From Myxococcota bacterium (GTDB lineage Bacteria; Myxococcota_A; UBA9160; UBA4427), in the NCBI GenBank assembly GCA_030748735.1, contig JASMLK010000144.1:119154-183153 (forward strand): a stretch of 64,000 nt of DNA, given 5' to 3'. The notes below the pieces were generated by a model. The model saw only the letters and a program-made list of their open reading frames with translations. It was not told where the DNA came from and did not search any database. A program made the translations under genes and the position numbers. Positions within the stretch are counted from its first letter, which is position 1. Each line of letters begins with the position of its first letter. Positions 45,073-53,657 of the stretch are shown here, piece after piece.

Positions 45073-46147
45073 AGGCGTGAGCCAGACCGCGAGTGGCGTG
45101 CGCTGGCCGGCCGAATGGGAACGCCACGACGCGACCTGGCTTTCGTGGCCCCACAATGTCGAGACCTGGCCGGGTCAGCTCGAAGCGGTCGAAGCGGCTT
45201 TCGTCGAAATGGTTCGGGCGTTGGTTCCCCACGAACGTGTCCACATCAACGCGGGCGGCGAGGCGCTGACCGCGCGGGTTCGCGATCGCCTCGCGATCGC
45301 GGGGATCGACCCGGAACACGACGTCGAACTCCACGAGGTCGAAACCGACGACGCCTGGGTGCGCGACCACGGTGCGATCTTCGTTCAGCAACATCACGCC
45401 ACCGCCACCGGGCGTCGCGAAACGTCACGCGTCGCGTTGGACTTTCGGTTCAACGCCTGGGGGGGCAAGTACCCTCCCTGGTCGCGGGATGACGCGGTCG
45501 CCGCCGCGATGGCAAAGCACATCGGTGCCGAGCACCGCCGCATCGACTTCGTCCTCGAAGGCGGGTCGATCGAGGGCAACGGGGCAGGCAGCGTGATCAC
45601 GACCGAGAGCTGCCTCCTCAACCCCAACCGCAACCCGCGTGCAGACGGTTCGCCGCCCACCCGCGACGAAGTCGAAGCCGAATTGCGCGATGCGCTCGCA
45701 GTCGATCAGGTGATCTGGCTCGCGGGAGGCGTCGAGGGAGACGACACCGACGGCCATATCGACGACGTTGCGCGCTTCGTCGCCGAAGATCGCATCGTTT
45801 GCGTTCGAGAAGACGATGCCCACGACCCCAACGCCGCAGTGCTCGCCGAAAACTGGTCGCGACTGCGTGCCGCTCGAACCCCACGCGGCCAACCCTACGA
45901 CCTGGTATCGCTACCGATGCCGCCACCGATCGAACACGCAGGCGATCGCCTGCCCGCGAGCTACGCGAACTTCTATCTCGCGAACGACGTGGCGCTCGTG
46001 CCCGTGTTCGACGTACCCACCGATGCCCGCGCTCTCGCGGTCCTCGCGGACTGCCTGCCGGGACGCGAAATCGTCGCGATCGAAGCGCGTAGCCTCGTGC
46101 TGGGGCTGGGCGCCGTGCACTGTCTCACGCAGCAGGTTCCGGCGTAA
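45062..46147 (+). CDS. aguA: Agmatine deiminase
   Basis: Guanidino-group-modifying enzyme (agmatine to N-carbamoylputrescine and ammonia). GTG at 45062 gives an 11-base overlap with aguB; GTGs at 45041 and 45077 are alternatives. About 361 residues with PAEWERHDATWLSWPHN, the Asp in DDAWVRDHGAIFV, LEGGSIEGNGAGSVITT, the His in DGHIDDVARFV, and the catalytic cysteine close to the C-terminus in LGLGAVHCLTQQVP. Substitution of EGGSIEGNG for the commoner EGGNI/S pattern is minor. It works with AguB in polyamine synthesis. Confidence 0.94.
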   Translation: MTAEGVSQTASGVRWPAEWERHDATWLSWPHNVETWPGQLEAVEAAFVEMVRALVPHERVHINAGGEALTARVRDRLAIAGIDPEHDVELHEVETDDAWVRDHGAIFVQQHHATATGRRETSRVALDFRFNAWGGKYPPWSRDDAVAAAMAKHIGAEHRRIDFVLEGGSIEGNGAGSVITTESCLLNPNRNPRADGSPPTRDEVEAELRDALAVDQVIWLAGGVEGDDTDGHIDDVARFVAEDRIVCVREDDAHDPNAAVLAENWSRLRAARTPRGQPYDLVSLPMPPPIEHAGDRLPASYANFYLANDVALVPVFDVPTDARALAVLADCLPGREIVAIEARSLVLGLGAVHCLTQQVPA

Positions 46148-46540
46148 CGCGCAGTACATTCGCTCGAGCAATGCGCGCTTCGGGCGGATGCGGGTGGAAA
46201 CACTTCATTCCGCAACCATATGGGGCGGTCCCCAGCACCGCGTGGATCGTGTAAGATCGCCGCCCGTCGGGCGTCGCAAGCCCCCGGCCCATTCTCTTCG
46301 GGCCACCACCGGCCCCGCGCCGTTCCGCACACCGTACCGATATCCAAGCACAGTCCAGATCGAGATCCATCGAGCCACCCAGCACGACCATGCGTCTGCG
46401 GGACTCCCATTTCAACCTGACTCCATTCGGAGCGACGGTTGGAGCATGAGGCTTCGTCCCCACTCGACGCGGCGGGTTGCCAGCAGGCGCCCCCGCGCGA
46501 ACCGACGCGAAAACCACACTCGAAAACAATTGGAGATCGC
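46148..46540. other. Promoter region of the frd operon, otherwise empty
   Basis: 393 bases without a recognisable gene. A TGTAAGAT stretch near 46248-46255 could be a -10 element, which would give a leader of nearly 290 bases. The last part contains AT-richer CGAAAACAATTGGAG with the ribosome site of frdA. No clear hairpin or FNR-type TTGAT-N4-ATCAA palindrome was seen. Confidence 0.35.
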
Positions 46541-48262
46541 GTGATCGAAGTCTCCCTACACGACATCGTCATCGTTGGCGGCGGGGCCGCGGGGTTGCGG
46601 GCCGCCATTGCTGCAGCCGAAGCCGACCCCAGCGCGTCCATCGGGCTCGTCTCGAAGGTCTACCCGATGCGCAGCCACACGGTTTCGGCCGAAGGTGGTG
46701 CTGCCGCGGTGGCCCGCGACGACGACAACCTCGAAATGCACGGCTACGACACGGTCAAGGGTTCCGACTTCCTCGGCGACCAGAACGTGATCGAGTACTT
46801 CGTCGAAGAAGCGCCGAAGGAACTGGCCTTGCTCGAAAACTGGGGCTGCCCCTGGAGCCGCAACGAAGACGGCACGGTGGCGACCCGCGCCTTCGGCGGT
46901 ATGACGGTGAAGCGCACGTGGTACGCGGCCGACAAGGTCGGCTTCCACATGCTCCACAGTCTCTTCCAGCACTCGATGCGCTTCGACAACATCGTGCGTT
47001 ACGACGAGTTCTTCGTCACGAAGCTCTTGATCGAAGACGGACGCGCGTGCGGCGTGGCGAGCCTCGACATCCGCACCGGCGAAATGAAGGCCATCCTCGG
47101 TCGCGCGGTCGTGATCGCGAGCGGCGGCGCGGGCAAGGTCTTCCCCTTCACCACGAACGGCATGATCAAGACAGGCGACGGCATGTCGCTGGCTTATCGC
47201 GCGGGCGTTGCGCTGAAGGACATGGAATTCGTGCAGTACCACCCGACGGGTCTTCCCGGCACGGGCATCCTCATTACCGAAGCCACGCGGGGTGAGGGCG
47301 GCTACCTGCGCAACAGCGAAGGCGCGCGCTTCCTGGTCGAATACGACTACGGAGTGGGCACCAAGGCCGAGCTCGGTCCGCGCGACATGATTTCGCGCGC
47401 GATCATCCAGGAGTTCGAAGCCGGACGCGGCGTTCCGGACCGCTTCGGCGAGCACGCGAACCTCGACCTCACCCACCTCGGTGAAGAGAAGATCATGGCG
47501 CGGTTGCCCTTCGTAAGGGAGCTGGCCAAGACGTACGTGGGCGTCGACCCGGTCTACGAACCGATCCCGATTCGCCCGGTGGTGCACTACATGATGGGCG
47601 GCATCGACACCGACATCACGGCAGGGACCAGCATCCCGGGCCTCTACGCCGCCGGCGAAGTCGCATGCGCCTCGCTCAACGGCGCCAACCGCCTCGGTTC
47701 GAACTCGCTGACCGAGTGCCTGGTGTTCGGCGCTTCCGCGGGGCTCAACGCGCTGAAGTTCTCCAAGGACACCGGCGATGGCAACGAAGCGCAGCTCACG
47801 GCTCAGGCCCAGGAAGAAGAGGCCCGCATCGAAGCGCTTCGCGGCAGCAAGAACGGCGAAGAGCGCATCAGCCACGTGCGACGCGACCTCAACACGGCCA
47901 TGGAAGAAGGCTGCGGCGTCTATCGCAAGCAGGACACGATGCAGGCCTGCGTCGAAGCGGTGGACCAGATCAAGGCCCGGGTTTCGCAGCTCGAGCTCGA
48001 AGACTCGAGCAAGGTGTTCAACACCGAAGTGATCGCGGCCCTCGAACTCGTCGCCATGGTCGACGTCGCCGAAGCGCTCGTCAATTCTGCCGTACTTCGC
48101 AAGGAATCACGCGGCGCGCACACCTGCCGTGACTTCCCCACCCGTGACGACCAGAACTATCTCCACCATTCAGTCGCCTACTACCAACCCGGCGCCCGCC
48201 CCCGGATCGACAAGAAGGAGGTCGCCCTGGGCCATTGGGAACCCGAGGAGCGCAAGTACTGA
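46541..48262 (+). CDS. frdA: Fumarate reductase / succinate dehydrogenase flavoprotein subunit
   Basis: Catalytic subunit with covalent FAD interconverting fumarate and succinate. The start is GTG at 46541, after a TTGGAG site; the longer frame to 46439 is non-conserved. About 573 residues. FAD-binding HDIVIVGGGAAGLRAAIAAA, the flavinylation region MRSHTVSAEGGAAA with the attachment histidine, the dicarboxylate residues in HPTGLPGTGILITEATRGEG, PVVHYMMGGIDTD, and NGANRLGSNSLTECLVFG are all present. Subunits B, C and D follow in the order of E. coli frdABCD, and C and D resemble FrdC/FrdD rather than SdhC/SdhD, so menaquinol:fumarate reductase is the likelier direction, though reversible enzymes exist. 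Confidence 0.93.
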   Translation: MIEVSLHDIVIVGGGAAGLRAAIAAAEADPSASIGLVSKVYPMRSHTVSAEGGAAAVARDDDNLEMHGYDTVKGSDFLGDQNVIEYFVEEAPKELALLENWGCPWSRNEDGTVATRAFGGMTVKRTWYAADKVGFHMLHSLFQHSMRFDNIVRYDEFFVTKLLIEDGRACGVASLDIRTGEMKAILGRAVVIASGGAGKVFPFTTNGMIKTGDGMSLAYRAGVALKDMEFVQYHPTGLPGTGILITEATRGEGGYLRNSEGARFLVEYDYGVGTKAELGPRDMISRAIIQEFEAGRGVPDRFGEHANLDLTHLGEEKIMARLPFVRELAKTYVGVDPVYEPIPIRPVVHYMMGGIDTDITAGTSIPGLYAAGEVACASLNGANRLGSNSLTECLVFGASAGLNALKFSKDTGDGNEAQLTAQAQEEEARIEALRGSKNGEERISHVRRDLNTAMEEGCGVYRKQDTMQACVEAVDQIKARVSQLELEDSSKVFNTEVIAALELVAMVDVAEALVNSAVLRKESRGAHTCRDFPTRDDQNYLHHSVAYYQPGARPRIDKKEVALGHWEPEERKY

Positions 48263-49038
48263 TGAGTGCAGCAGCCGAACAGAAACAGAAGATCAAGACG
48301 ATCGTCATCACCCGCTTCGATCCCGACAAAGACGATGGTCGGCGAACGGAGGAGTACCAGGTCCCGGTCGATGAGGACTGGAAGGTGCTCGACGCCATCA
48401 ACTACATCAAAGACGAACTCGACCCCTCGGTTTCGCACCGTTGGTCGTGTCGCATGGCCGTGTGCGGTAGCTGCGGGATGATGGTGAATGGCGAGCCGAC
48501 GCTCACCTGCAAGACGGCGCTCAAGGACTATCCCGATCGTGTCGAGATCGAGCCCCTCGCGAACTTCCCGGTGGTCCGTGACCTGGTCGTCGACCTCGAC
48601 GGCTTCATGGACAAGTTCAAGAAGGTGAAGCCCTGGATCGTGCGCGCGAAGGAAGAAGCCGCGAAGGAAGACTTCAACGAGAAGGGCACCTACTCGCAGT
48701 CTCCCGAGCAGCTCGCGACCTTCAAGCAGTTCAGCATGTGCATCAACTGCATGCTCTGTTACTCGGCGTGCCCGGTCGTCGCGAACGAACCCGAATTTCT
48801 CGGGCCAGCCGCGATCGCGCTCGGGCACCGTTACAACCTCGACAGCCGCGACGAAGGCAACGACGAGCGCAACGACATCTTCCGCGACGAAGGCACCGTG
48901 TTCTCGTGTTCCTTCGCCAACGAATGCAGTGAGGTCTGCCCGAAGAAGGTCGACCCGGCCGGGGCCGTCAACCAGGCGAAGTTCGGGGCCGTGATCGATT
49001 GGGCCAAGGGCTTCGTCGTTCCGCGAGGAGGGAAATAG
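48262..49038 (+). CDS. frdB: Fumarate reductase iron-sulfur subunit
   Basis: 258 residues from the ATG at 48262, overlapping the frdA stop. It carries the three clusters of the family: 2Fe-2S ligands in CRMAVCGSCGMMVNGEPTLTC-type spacing (residues about 60-80), the 4Fe-4S motif CINCMLCYSACPV, and a third group CSFANECSEVCPK for the 3Fe-4S and 4Fe-4S centres. It transfers electrons between the quinone in FrdCD and the flavin of FrdA at the cytoplasmic membrane face. Confidence 0.94.
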   Translation: MSAAAEQKQKIKTIVITRFDPDKDDGRRTEEYQVPVDEDWKVLDAINYIKDELDPSVSHRWSCRMAVCGSCGMMVNGEPTLTCKTALKDYPDRVEIEPLANFPVVRDLVVDLDGFMDKFKKVKPWIVRAKEEAAKEDFNEKGTYSQSPEQLATFKQFSMCINCMLCYSACPVVANEPEFLGPAAIALGHRYNLDSRDEGNDERNDIFRDEGTVFSCSFANECSEVCPKKVDPAGAVNQAKFGAVIDWAKGFVVPRGGK

Positions 49039-49040
49039 AC

Positions 49041-49475
49041 ATGGGCGCAGCACATCCCAACGCCATGCAGCCGCCGAAGCCGGGTCGCACCCGCACGGCG
49101 CCCCCCGAAATGCCGAGTAGCTGGTGGAGTGCCCCGCGCATTCGCAACTACCTGCTCTTCGACGCCACGGGCATCGTCTACTTCCTGGTCGCCTTCTTTT
49201 CGATCGAGCTGATCTGGGCGCTGGGTGACGGGCCGGAGCGCTGGGCCGACAGGCTCGCCACGCTTTCGAACCCGCTCTACCTCGGGTTTCACGTGATCGC
49301 GCTCGCGAGCGTCATCTTCGTGGCCGTGCGCTTCTTCAGCCTCTTCCCGAAGGCGCAGCCGCGCGACACGGGGCTCCCGATGCCGCCGGCCCCCGTGATC
49401 AAGGCGATGCTCTACGTCATCTGGATCGGGCTTACTGTTTTGATGGTTGCCGTGCTCGCCGGAGGGATTTTCTGA
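49041..49475 (+). CDS. frdC: Fumarate reductase membrane anchor subunit C
   Basis: 144 residues, ATG at 49041 after a GAGGAGGGA site two bases beyond frdB. It has three hydrophobic helices. Similarity to E. coli FrdC is visible by eye: SSWWSAPRIRNYLLFDATGI, then FFSIELIWALGDGPERWAD, NPLYLGFHVIALASVIFV and APVIKAMLYVIWIGLTVLMV. The N-terminal 25 residues are proline-rich. With FrdD it anchors the catalytic dimer and binds quinone; the histidines expected for haem are not evident, in line with the haem-free type D enzyme. Confidence 0.88.
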   Translation: MGAAHPNAMQPPKPGRTRTAPPEMPSSWWSAPRIRNYLLFDATGIVYFLVAFFSIELIWALGDGPERWADRLATLSNPLYLGFHVIALASVIFVAVRFFSLFPKAQPRDTGLPMPPAPVIKAMLYVIWIGLTVLMVAVLAGGIF

Positions 49476-49834
49476 TGAAGACGTTCCTGCTCAAGATCGA
49501 ACCGGTGATCTGGCTGCTCTTCGGCCAGGGCATCATGATCGGCACCATGCTGATGACGGGCTGGATCCTGGTGGTCGGCCTGCTGCTGCCCCTCGGCGTG
49601 ATCGACCCCGAAGCGCTGAGCTACGAGCGCGCCCACATGCTGGGCTCGAACATCATCGGCAAGCTCGTCCTCGCGGCACTGCTCGTCCTGCCGCTGTGGA
49701 AGGGCGCCCACCACGTGCGCTCGATTTCGGTCGACCTCGGTGGCGGCGACCGCGACTCGCTCGTGGGCTCGGTGGTCTACCTGATCGCGACCATTGGCTC
49801 GGTGCTGGCGATTCTGGCGGTGGTGCGGCTCTAG
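49475..49834 (+). CDS. frdD: Fumarate reductase membrane anchor subunit D
   Basis: 119 residues; start overlaps the frdC stop (TGATG). Three membrane helices with FrdD-like landmarks: EPVIWLLFGQGIMIGTM, ILVVGLLLPLGVIDPEALSY followed by ER, and KLVLAALLVLPLWKGAHHV. It forms the quinone site with FrdC. Its TAG stop is part of the CTAGCCCG terminus of the repeat that begins at 49831. Confidence 0.88.
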   Translation: MKTFLLKIEPVIWLLFGQGIMIGTMLMTGWILVVGLLLPLGVIDPEALSYERAHMLGSNIIGKLVLAALLVLPLWKGAHHVRSISVDLGGGDRDSLVGSVVYLIATIGSVLAILAVVRL

Positions 49835-50025
49835 CCCGGATTTCGTCTCACGAGTGTGTTGATCATCGCGCGTCGGGGTCTGGTTTCGTCGACCCGAGGT
49901 GCTCCTGGTATTGCGGTATTGAGCTGGAGGTTCCTACTGGATTCGCATCCAGTAGGACCGCACTTTGTCCGCGGCTTCGATATTTCTCGCTCTCCTCGCG
50001 GCCGTCCTCACTCCGGGCTGCTGCC
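49831..50025. repeat. Possible palindromic interspersed element, CTAGCCCG family (copy b)
   Basis: The left end is a clear CTAGCCCGGAT, shared with copies at 53308 and 57325. A weak inverted match, ACTCCGGGCTGCT, near 50010-50025 may be the right end. In its centre lies a perfect 10-bp hairpin, CCTACTGGAT-TCGC-ATCCAGTAGG (49933-49956), without a T-run. No gene is seen here; the remaining 120 bases up to metY hold only its AAGGAG ribosome site. The right boundary is uncertain. Confidence 0.45.
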
Positions 50026-50146
50026 TCAGCACGCGCATTTCGGCCGCGATTTCGCAGCTAGAGCGAAAGGCTTGCTTCGACTACGTTCGCATGCCCGCGC
50101 GAGCGCGGTGCTGCGCCCCGAACCCCCTCGAAGGAGTCCCCAAGAG

Positions 50147-51451
50147 ATGAGCGACGAAACCACGTCCCAAGGCCTCGGCACCATGGCGGTCCACGCCGGC
50201 CAGGAACCCGACCCCACCACCAATTCGCGGGCGGTTCCGATCTACGCCACGACCTCCTACGTGTTCAACGACACCGAACACGCCGCCAACCTCTTCGGAC
50301 TCGCCGAGTTCGGCAATATCTACAGCCGCTTGATGAACCCGACGAACGACGTCCTCGAGAAGCGACTCGCGGCGATGGACGGTGGGGCAGCGGCGTTGTC
50401 GTTCGCTTCCGGGCAGGCGGCCATCACGGCGGCGATCCTGACCATCTGTCATTCGGGTCAGAATTTCGTTTCGTCCACCAGCCTCTACGGCGGGACGTGG
50501 ACGCTGTTCACGCAGACGTTCAAGAACCTCGGCATCGAGGTGCGCTTCTTCGACCCGAACAAGCCTGAGTCGATCAACGAACTCGTCGACGAGAACACGC
50601 GCTGCGTCTATATCGAGAGCATCGGCAACCCGAAGAACGACGTGCCGGACTTCGAGGCGATCTCCGGCATTGCGCACGGCCACAAGCTCCCGGTGCTCTG
50701 CGACAACACGGTGATGACGCCGTCGCTCTTGCGCCCGATCGAACACGGCATCGACATCGTGATCTACTCGACCACCAAGTTCATCGGCGGCCACGGCGTG
50801 CACATCGGTGGCGTGGTGATCGACAGCGGGAAGTTCATGTGGGCGGACGATCCCGATCGTTGGCCCGAATTCTGTGGCCCTTCGCCGTCGTACCACGGCG
50901 CGGTGTTCGAAGAAGCGCTGCGACCCATTGGCAACATCGCCTACATCATGCACATCCGGACCCACTGGTTGCGCGACACCGGCGCGGCGATGAGTCCGTT
51001 CGCGGCGTTCTTGACCTTGATGGGCCTCGAGACCCTGCACCTGCGCATGCCGCAACACTGCAGCAACGCACAGAAGGTGGCGGAGTTCCTCGAAGGCCAC
51101 GACGCGGTCGAGTGGGTGAACTATCCCGGGCTGCCGAATCATGCGCATCACGCTTCGGCGAATCGCTACCTGCCCGACGGCTCGGGGGCGATCCTGGGCT
51201 TCGGCATTCGCGGCGGCGAAGCGGCGGGCAAGAAGTTCATCGAAAATGTGAAGCTCGCGAGTCACCTCGCGAACATCGGCGACGCCAAGACCCTGGTGAT
51301 CCACCCCGCCTCGACGACCCATTCGCAGCTTACGCCCGAAGAACAGGCGTCGACGGGTGTGTCGCCCGAATACGTGCGGGTTTCGGTAGGCATCGAAGAC
51401 GCGGCGGACATCATCGCGGACCTCGATCAGGCACTGCGCGCAAGCCAATAG
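50147..51451 (+). CDS. metY: O-acetylhomoserine sulfhydrylase
   Basis: PLP enzyme of the Cys/Met metabolism family that makes homocysteine from O-acetylhomoserine and sulfide. ATG at 50147, downstream of AAGGAG. 434 residues. PLP lysine in VIYSTTKFIGGHGVHIGG, with GNIYSRLMNPTNDVLEKRLA, ASGQAAITAAILTI, SSTSLYGGTWTLF and VIHPASTTHSQLTPEEQ. The long form with LYGGTWTLF and WADDPDRWPEFC is the O-acetylhomoserine type rather than MetB/MetC. The metX-metW gene follows by 31 bases, so the two supply consecutive steps (homoserine acetylation and sulfhydrylation). Confidence 0.94.
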   Translation: MSDETTSQGLGTMAVHAGQEPDPTTNSRAVPIYATTSYVFNDTEHAANLFGLAEFGNIYSRLMNPTNDVLEKRLAAMDGGAAALSFASGQAAITAAILTICHSGQNFVSSTSLYGGTWTLFTQTFKNLGIEVRFFDPNKPESINELVDENTRCVYIESIGNPKNDVPDFEAISGIAHGHKLPVLCDNTVMTPSLLRPIEHGIDIVIYSTTKFIGGHGVHIGGVVIDSGKFMWADDPDRWPEFCGPSPSYHGAVFEEALRPIGNIAYIMHIRTHWLRDTGAAMSPFAAFLTLMGLETLHLRMPQHCSNAQKVAEFLEGHDAVEWVNYPGLPNHAHHASANRYLPDGSGAILGFGIRGGEAAGKKFIENVKLASHLANIGDAKTLVIHPASTTHSQLTPEEQASTGVSPEYVRVSVGIEDAADIIADLDQALRASQ

Positions 51452-51481
51452 GCGGCGCGCTCTTCAGGGCGGCGCGGTTTC

Positions 51482-53278
51482 GTGAGCGAACCGAACAGCA
51501 CCGATGATCTGCGCAGTGCGGCGCCACTGCATCACGCGCAGACGTACGTCTCGAGTGCCCCGCTCGCGCTTGCGAGCGGGGCCGAGCTGCCCGAGCTGAC
51601 GGTCTGTTACGAGACCTGGGGCGAACTCGACGCCGAGCGCAGCAATGCGGTGTTGATCTGTCACGCGCTGAGTGGCGATTCTCATGTGGCGCGTCACGAA
51701 GACGACGACGACCCGGGCTGGTGGGACCTGCTCGTCGGGCCCGGCAAGGCGATCGACACCGACCGCTACTTCGTCATCTGCAGCAATGTGCTGGGTGGTT
51801 GTCGCGGCACGACCGGGCCGAACTTCATCGATCCGGCCACCGGGCGGCCCTATGGTGCGGACTTCCCGGTGGTCACGGTCGCCGACATGGTGGAAGTCCA
51901 GAAGCGGCTGGTCGACCACCTCGGCATCGAAACCCTGCGCGCGGTAGTGGGCGGTTCGCTCGGAGGCTTGCAGGTGCTCGATTGGGCCACGCGCTACCCC
52001 GCGACCGTGGGGGCCGCGATCGTGGTCGCGGCGGCCCCTCGACTCAGCAGTCAGGGCATCGCTTTCGACGTCGTGGGCCGCAACGCCATCCGTCACGACC
52101 CCCGCTTTGCGGAAGGGCAGTACTACGGTGGACCGGGGCCGGAAGCCGGGCTCGCGCTCGCGCGCATGCTGGCTCATATCACCTATCTCTCCGACGAATC
52201 GATGCGCTCGAAGTTCGATCCGGCCCGCCTGCAGCCGCGCGAGATCGAGACCGGTTTCGAGAGCACGTTTTCGGTGGGCACCTACCTCGCACACCAGGGG
52301 GATCGCTTCGTCGAGCGCTTCGACGCGAACAGCTACATCACGCTTTCGACCGCGATGGATTTCTTCGACATGGGCGAGACCGATGCCGCTCTGCGCGACG
52401 CCCTCGCACCTTCTACCTGTCGCTGGCTGTTCCTCAGCTTCTCGAGCGATTGGTTGTATCCACCGAGTGCTTCGCAGCGAATCGTGGATGCTCTGCTTTC
52501 ACAGGGGAGGACGGTGAGCAGCTGCGTGGTCAAGAGTCCGGCGGGCCACGATTCGTTTCTGCTCGAAGACAGCATGCGCGACGGGGCTCGCATGATCTCG
52601 GCGGCGCTGACCGCCGTGCCCGGTGCCGACGCCGCGATCCGCGTGCCCGACGAACCCCAGATCGACCAGCCGACGGGCATCTTCTTCGCGCGACGACTCG
52701 ACTACGAGATGATCCTGCGCCTGTTGCCCGACCAGGCGAGCATCGTGGACCTTGGTTGTGGCAACGGAGACCTCATGGCCATCCTGCGCGATCGCGGCCA
52801 CGAACCGGTGCTCGGCTTCGAAAGGGACCAGCACGCGGTCGTCGAATGCGTGTCGCGCGGGCTCGACGTGATCCACGCCAACCTCGACCAGGGCGTCGCC
52901 GCGATCCCCGACAAGAGCTTCGAAGTCGCGCTGCTTTCGCAGACGCTTCAGTCGATGATCAACGTGACCGGCGTGCTCGACGAAATCGTCCGCATCGCCC
53001 ACCGCGGCATCGTGAGCTTCCCCAACTTCGCCTACGCGCCGTTGCGTGAGATGTTCATGAACGAAGGCCGCCTGCCCAAGGAAGAAGGCCTCTACGCCCA
53101 CGAGTGGCACGACACGCCGAACCGCCGCTTCCCCTCGATCCTCGACTTCCAGGAGCTTTGCAACAAGCTCGGCATCCGCATCATCGAGGCGATCTACGTC
53201 GACTCGAGCACCGGCGAGGAGGTGAGGGAAGATCCGAACCTCCACGCCGACATCGCGGTGGTGGCGTTGACGCGGTAG
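51482..53278 (+). CDS. metX-metW: Homoserine O-acetyltransferase fused to MetW methyltransferase-like domain
   Basis: 598 residues. The N-terminal part (about 1-390) is an alpha/beta hydrolase-fold MetX: VLICHALSGDSHVARHE, the nucleophile Ser159 in VVGGSLGGLQVLDWATRYP, catalytic Asp in FSSDWLYPPS and His in KSPAGHDSFLLED. The C-terminal part (about 400-598) is MetW: IVDLGCGNGDLMAILRDRG, the SLLSQTLQ-like ALLSQTLQSMINV, SFPNFAYAPLREMF and YAHEWHDTPNRRFPSILDFQ. MetX and MetW are normally separate adjacent proteins that act together in Proteobacteria; here they are joined with no stop or frame change. The start is GTG at 51482. It acts in the cytoplasm in methionine synthesis with metY. Confidence 0.93.
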   Translation: MSEPNSTDDLRSAAPLHHAQTYVSSAPLALASGAELPELTVCYETWGELDAERSNAVLICHALSGDSHVARHEDDDDPGWWDLLVGPGKAIDTDRYFVICSNVLGGCRGTTGPNFIDPATGRPYGADFPVVTVADMVEVQKRLVDHLGIETLRAVVGGSLGGLQVLDWATRYPATVGAAIVVAAAPRLSSQGIAFDVVGRNAIRHDPRFAEGQYYGGPGPEAGLALARMLAHITYLSDESMRSKFDPARLQPREIETGFESTFSVGTYLAHQGDRFVERFDANSYITLSTAMDFFDMGETDAALRDALAPSTCRWLFLSFSSDWLYPPSASQRIVDALLSQGRTVSSCVVKSPAGHDSFLLEDSMRDGARMISAALTAVPGADAAIRVPDEPQIDQPTGIFFARRLDYEMILRLLPDQASIVDLGCGNGDLMAILRDRGHEPVLGFERDQHAVVECVSRGLDVIHANLDQGVAAIPDKSFEVALLSQTLQSMINVTGVLDEIVRIAHRGIVSFPNFAYAPLREMFMNEGRLPKEEGLYAHEWHDTPNRRFPSILDFQELCNKLGIRIIEAIYVDSSTGEEVREDPNLHADIAVVALTR

Positions 53279-53307
53279 CGCCCGGCTCCGGCCCGCGAAT
53301 CGAAGAC

Positions 53308-53400
53308 CTAGCCCGCATTATTCATGAACATCCTACTGCGACGGCACATCTCCGCACTCTGGCAAGAGAAATCGGCGTCCCGCTGCTCGACGTGGGCTAG
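53308..53400. repeat. Interspersed element, CTAGCCCG family (copy c)
   Basis: 93 bases from CTAGCCCGC to GTGGGCTAG. Its left end shares most of the first 35 bases with the inverted right arm of the copy ending at 57506 (CTAGCCCG, ATTCATGAA, CCTACTGCGA), and its centre shares GCACATCTCCGC with the copy at 12114. Its right-hand CTAG supplies the TAG stop codon (53397-53399 on the minus strand) of the truncated gene next to it. Confidence 0.65.
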
Positions 53401-53651
53401 ACGAGCGGCAGCGTGAGCAACGCGCGGTCGAATCGCGAGAGGTCTTCCCGGTTGTGCGCGACCAACAGGATGATCCCGCCCCCGATCACCGCGGCGCCGA
53501 GCACACCGAGTAGCAGGAACACCAGCTTGCTCGAATCGGGTACGGCGTAGTGCTCGCGCAGTCGATCCGCACCATCCGCCGAGACGAGCCTGCGCTCGAC
53601 CCATCCCGGAAGCTCGCGATGCAAGCACCTGATCTCGCGTGGGTTCGCCAT
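53397..53651 (-). pseudogene. Truncated DUF2157-like membrane protein
   Basis: 84 residues: a helical N-terminus (LHRELPGWVERRLVSADGAD, RLREHYAV) and a single membrane helix (VFLLLGVLGAAVIGGGIILL) followed by VAHNREDLSRFDR. This is the opening of DUF2157 proteins, which normally continue for several hundred residues with many helices. The frame ends at the TAG contributed by the repeat at 53308-53400, consistent with truncation by that element. An alternative is that it is a genuine small one-helix protein. It starts six bases after the DHH phosphoesterase stop. Confidence 0.55.
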
Positions 53652-53657
53652 CGCTGT

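Noticed and set aside
49835-50146. SAM or SAH riboswitch upstream of metY
   Set aside because: I searched the leader for the conserved cores of SAM-I and SAH riboswitches and found neither; the strong hairpin belongs to the repeat-like element. A covariance-model search would settle it.
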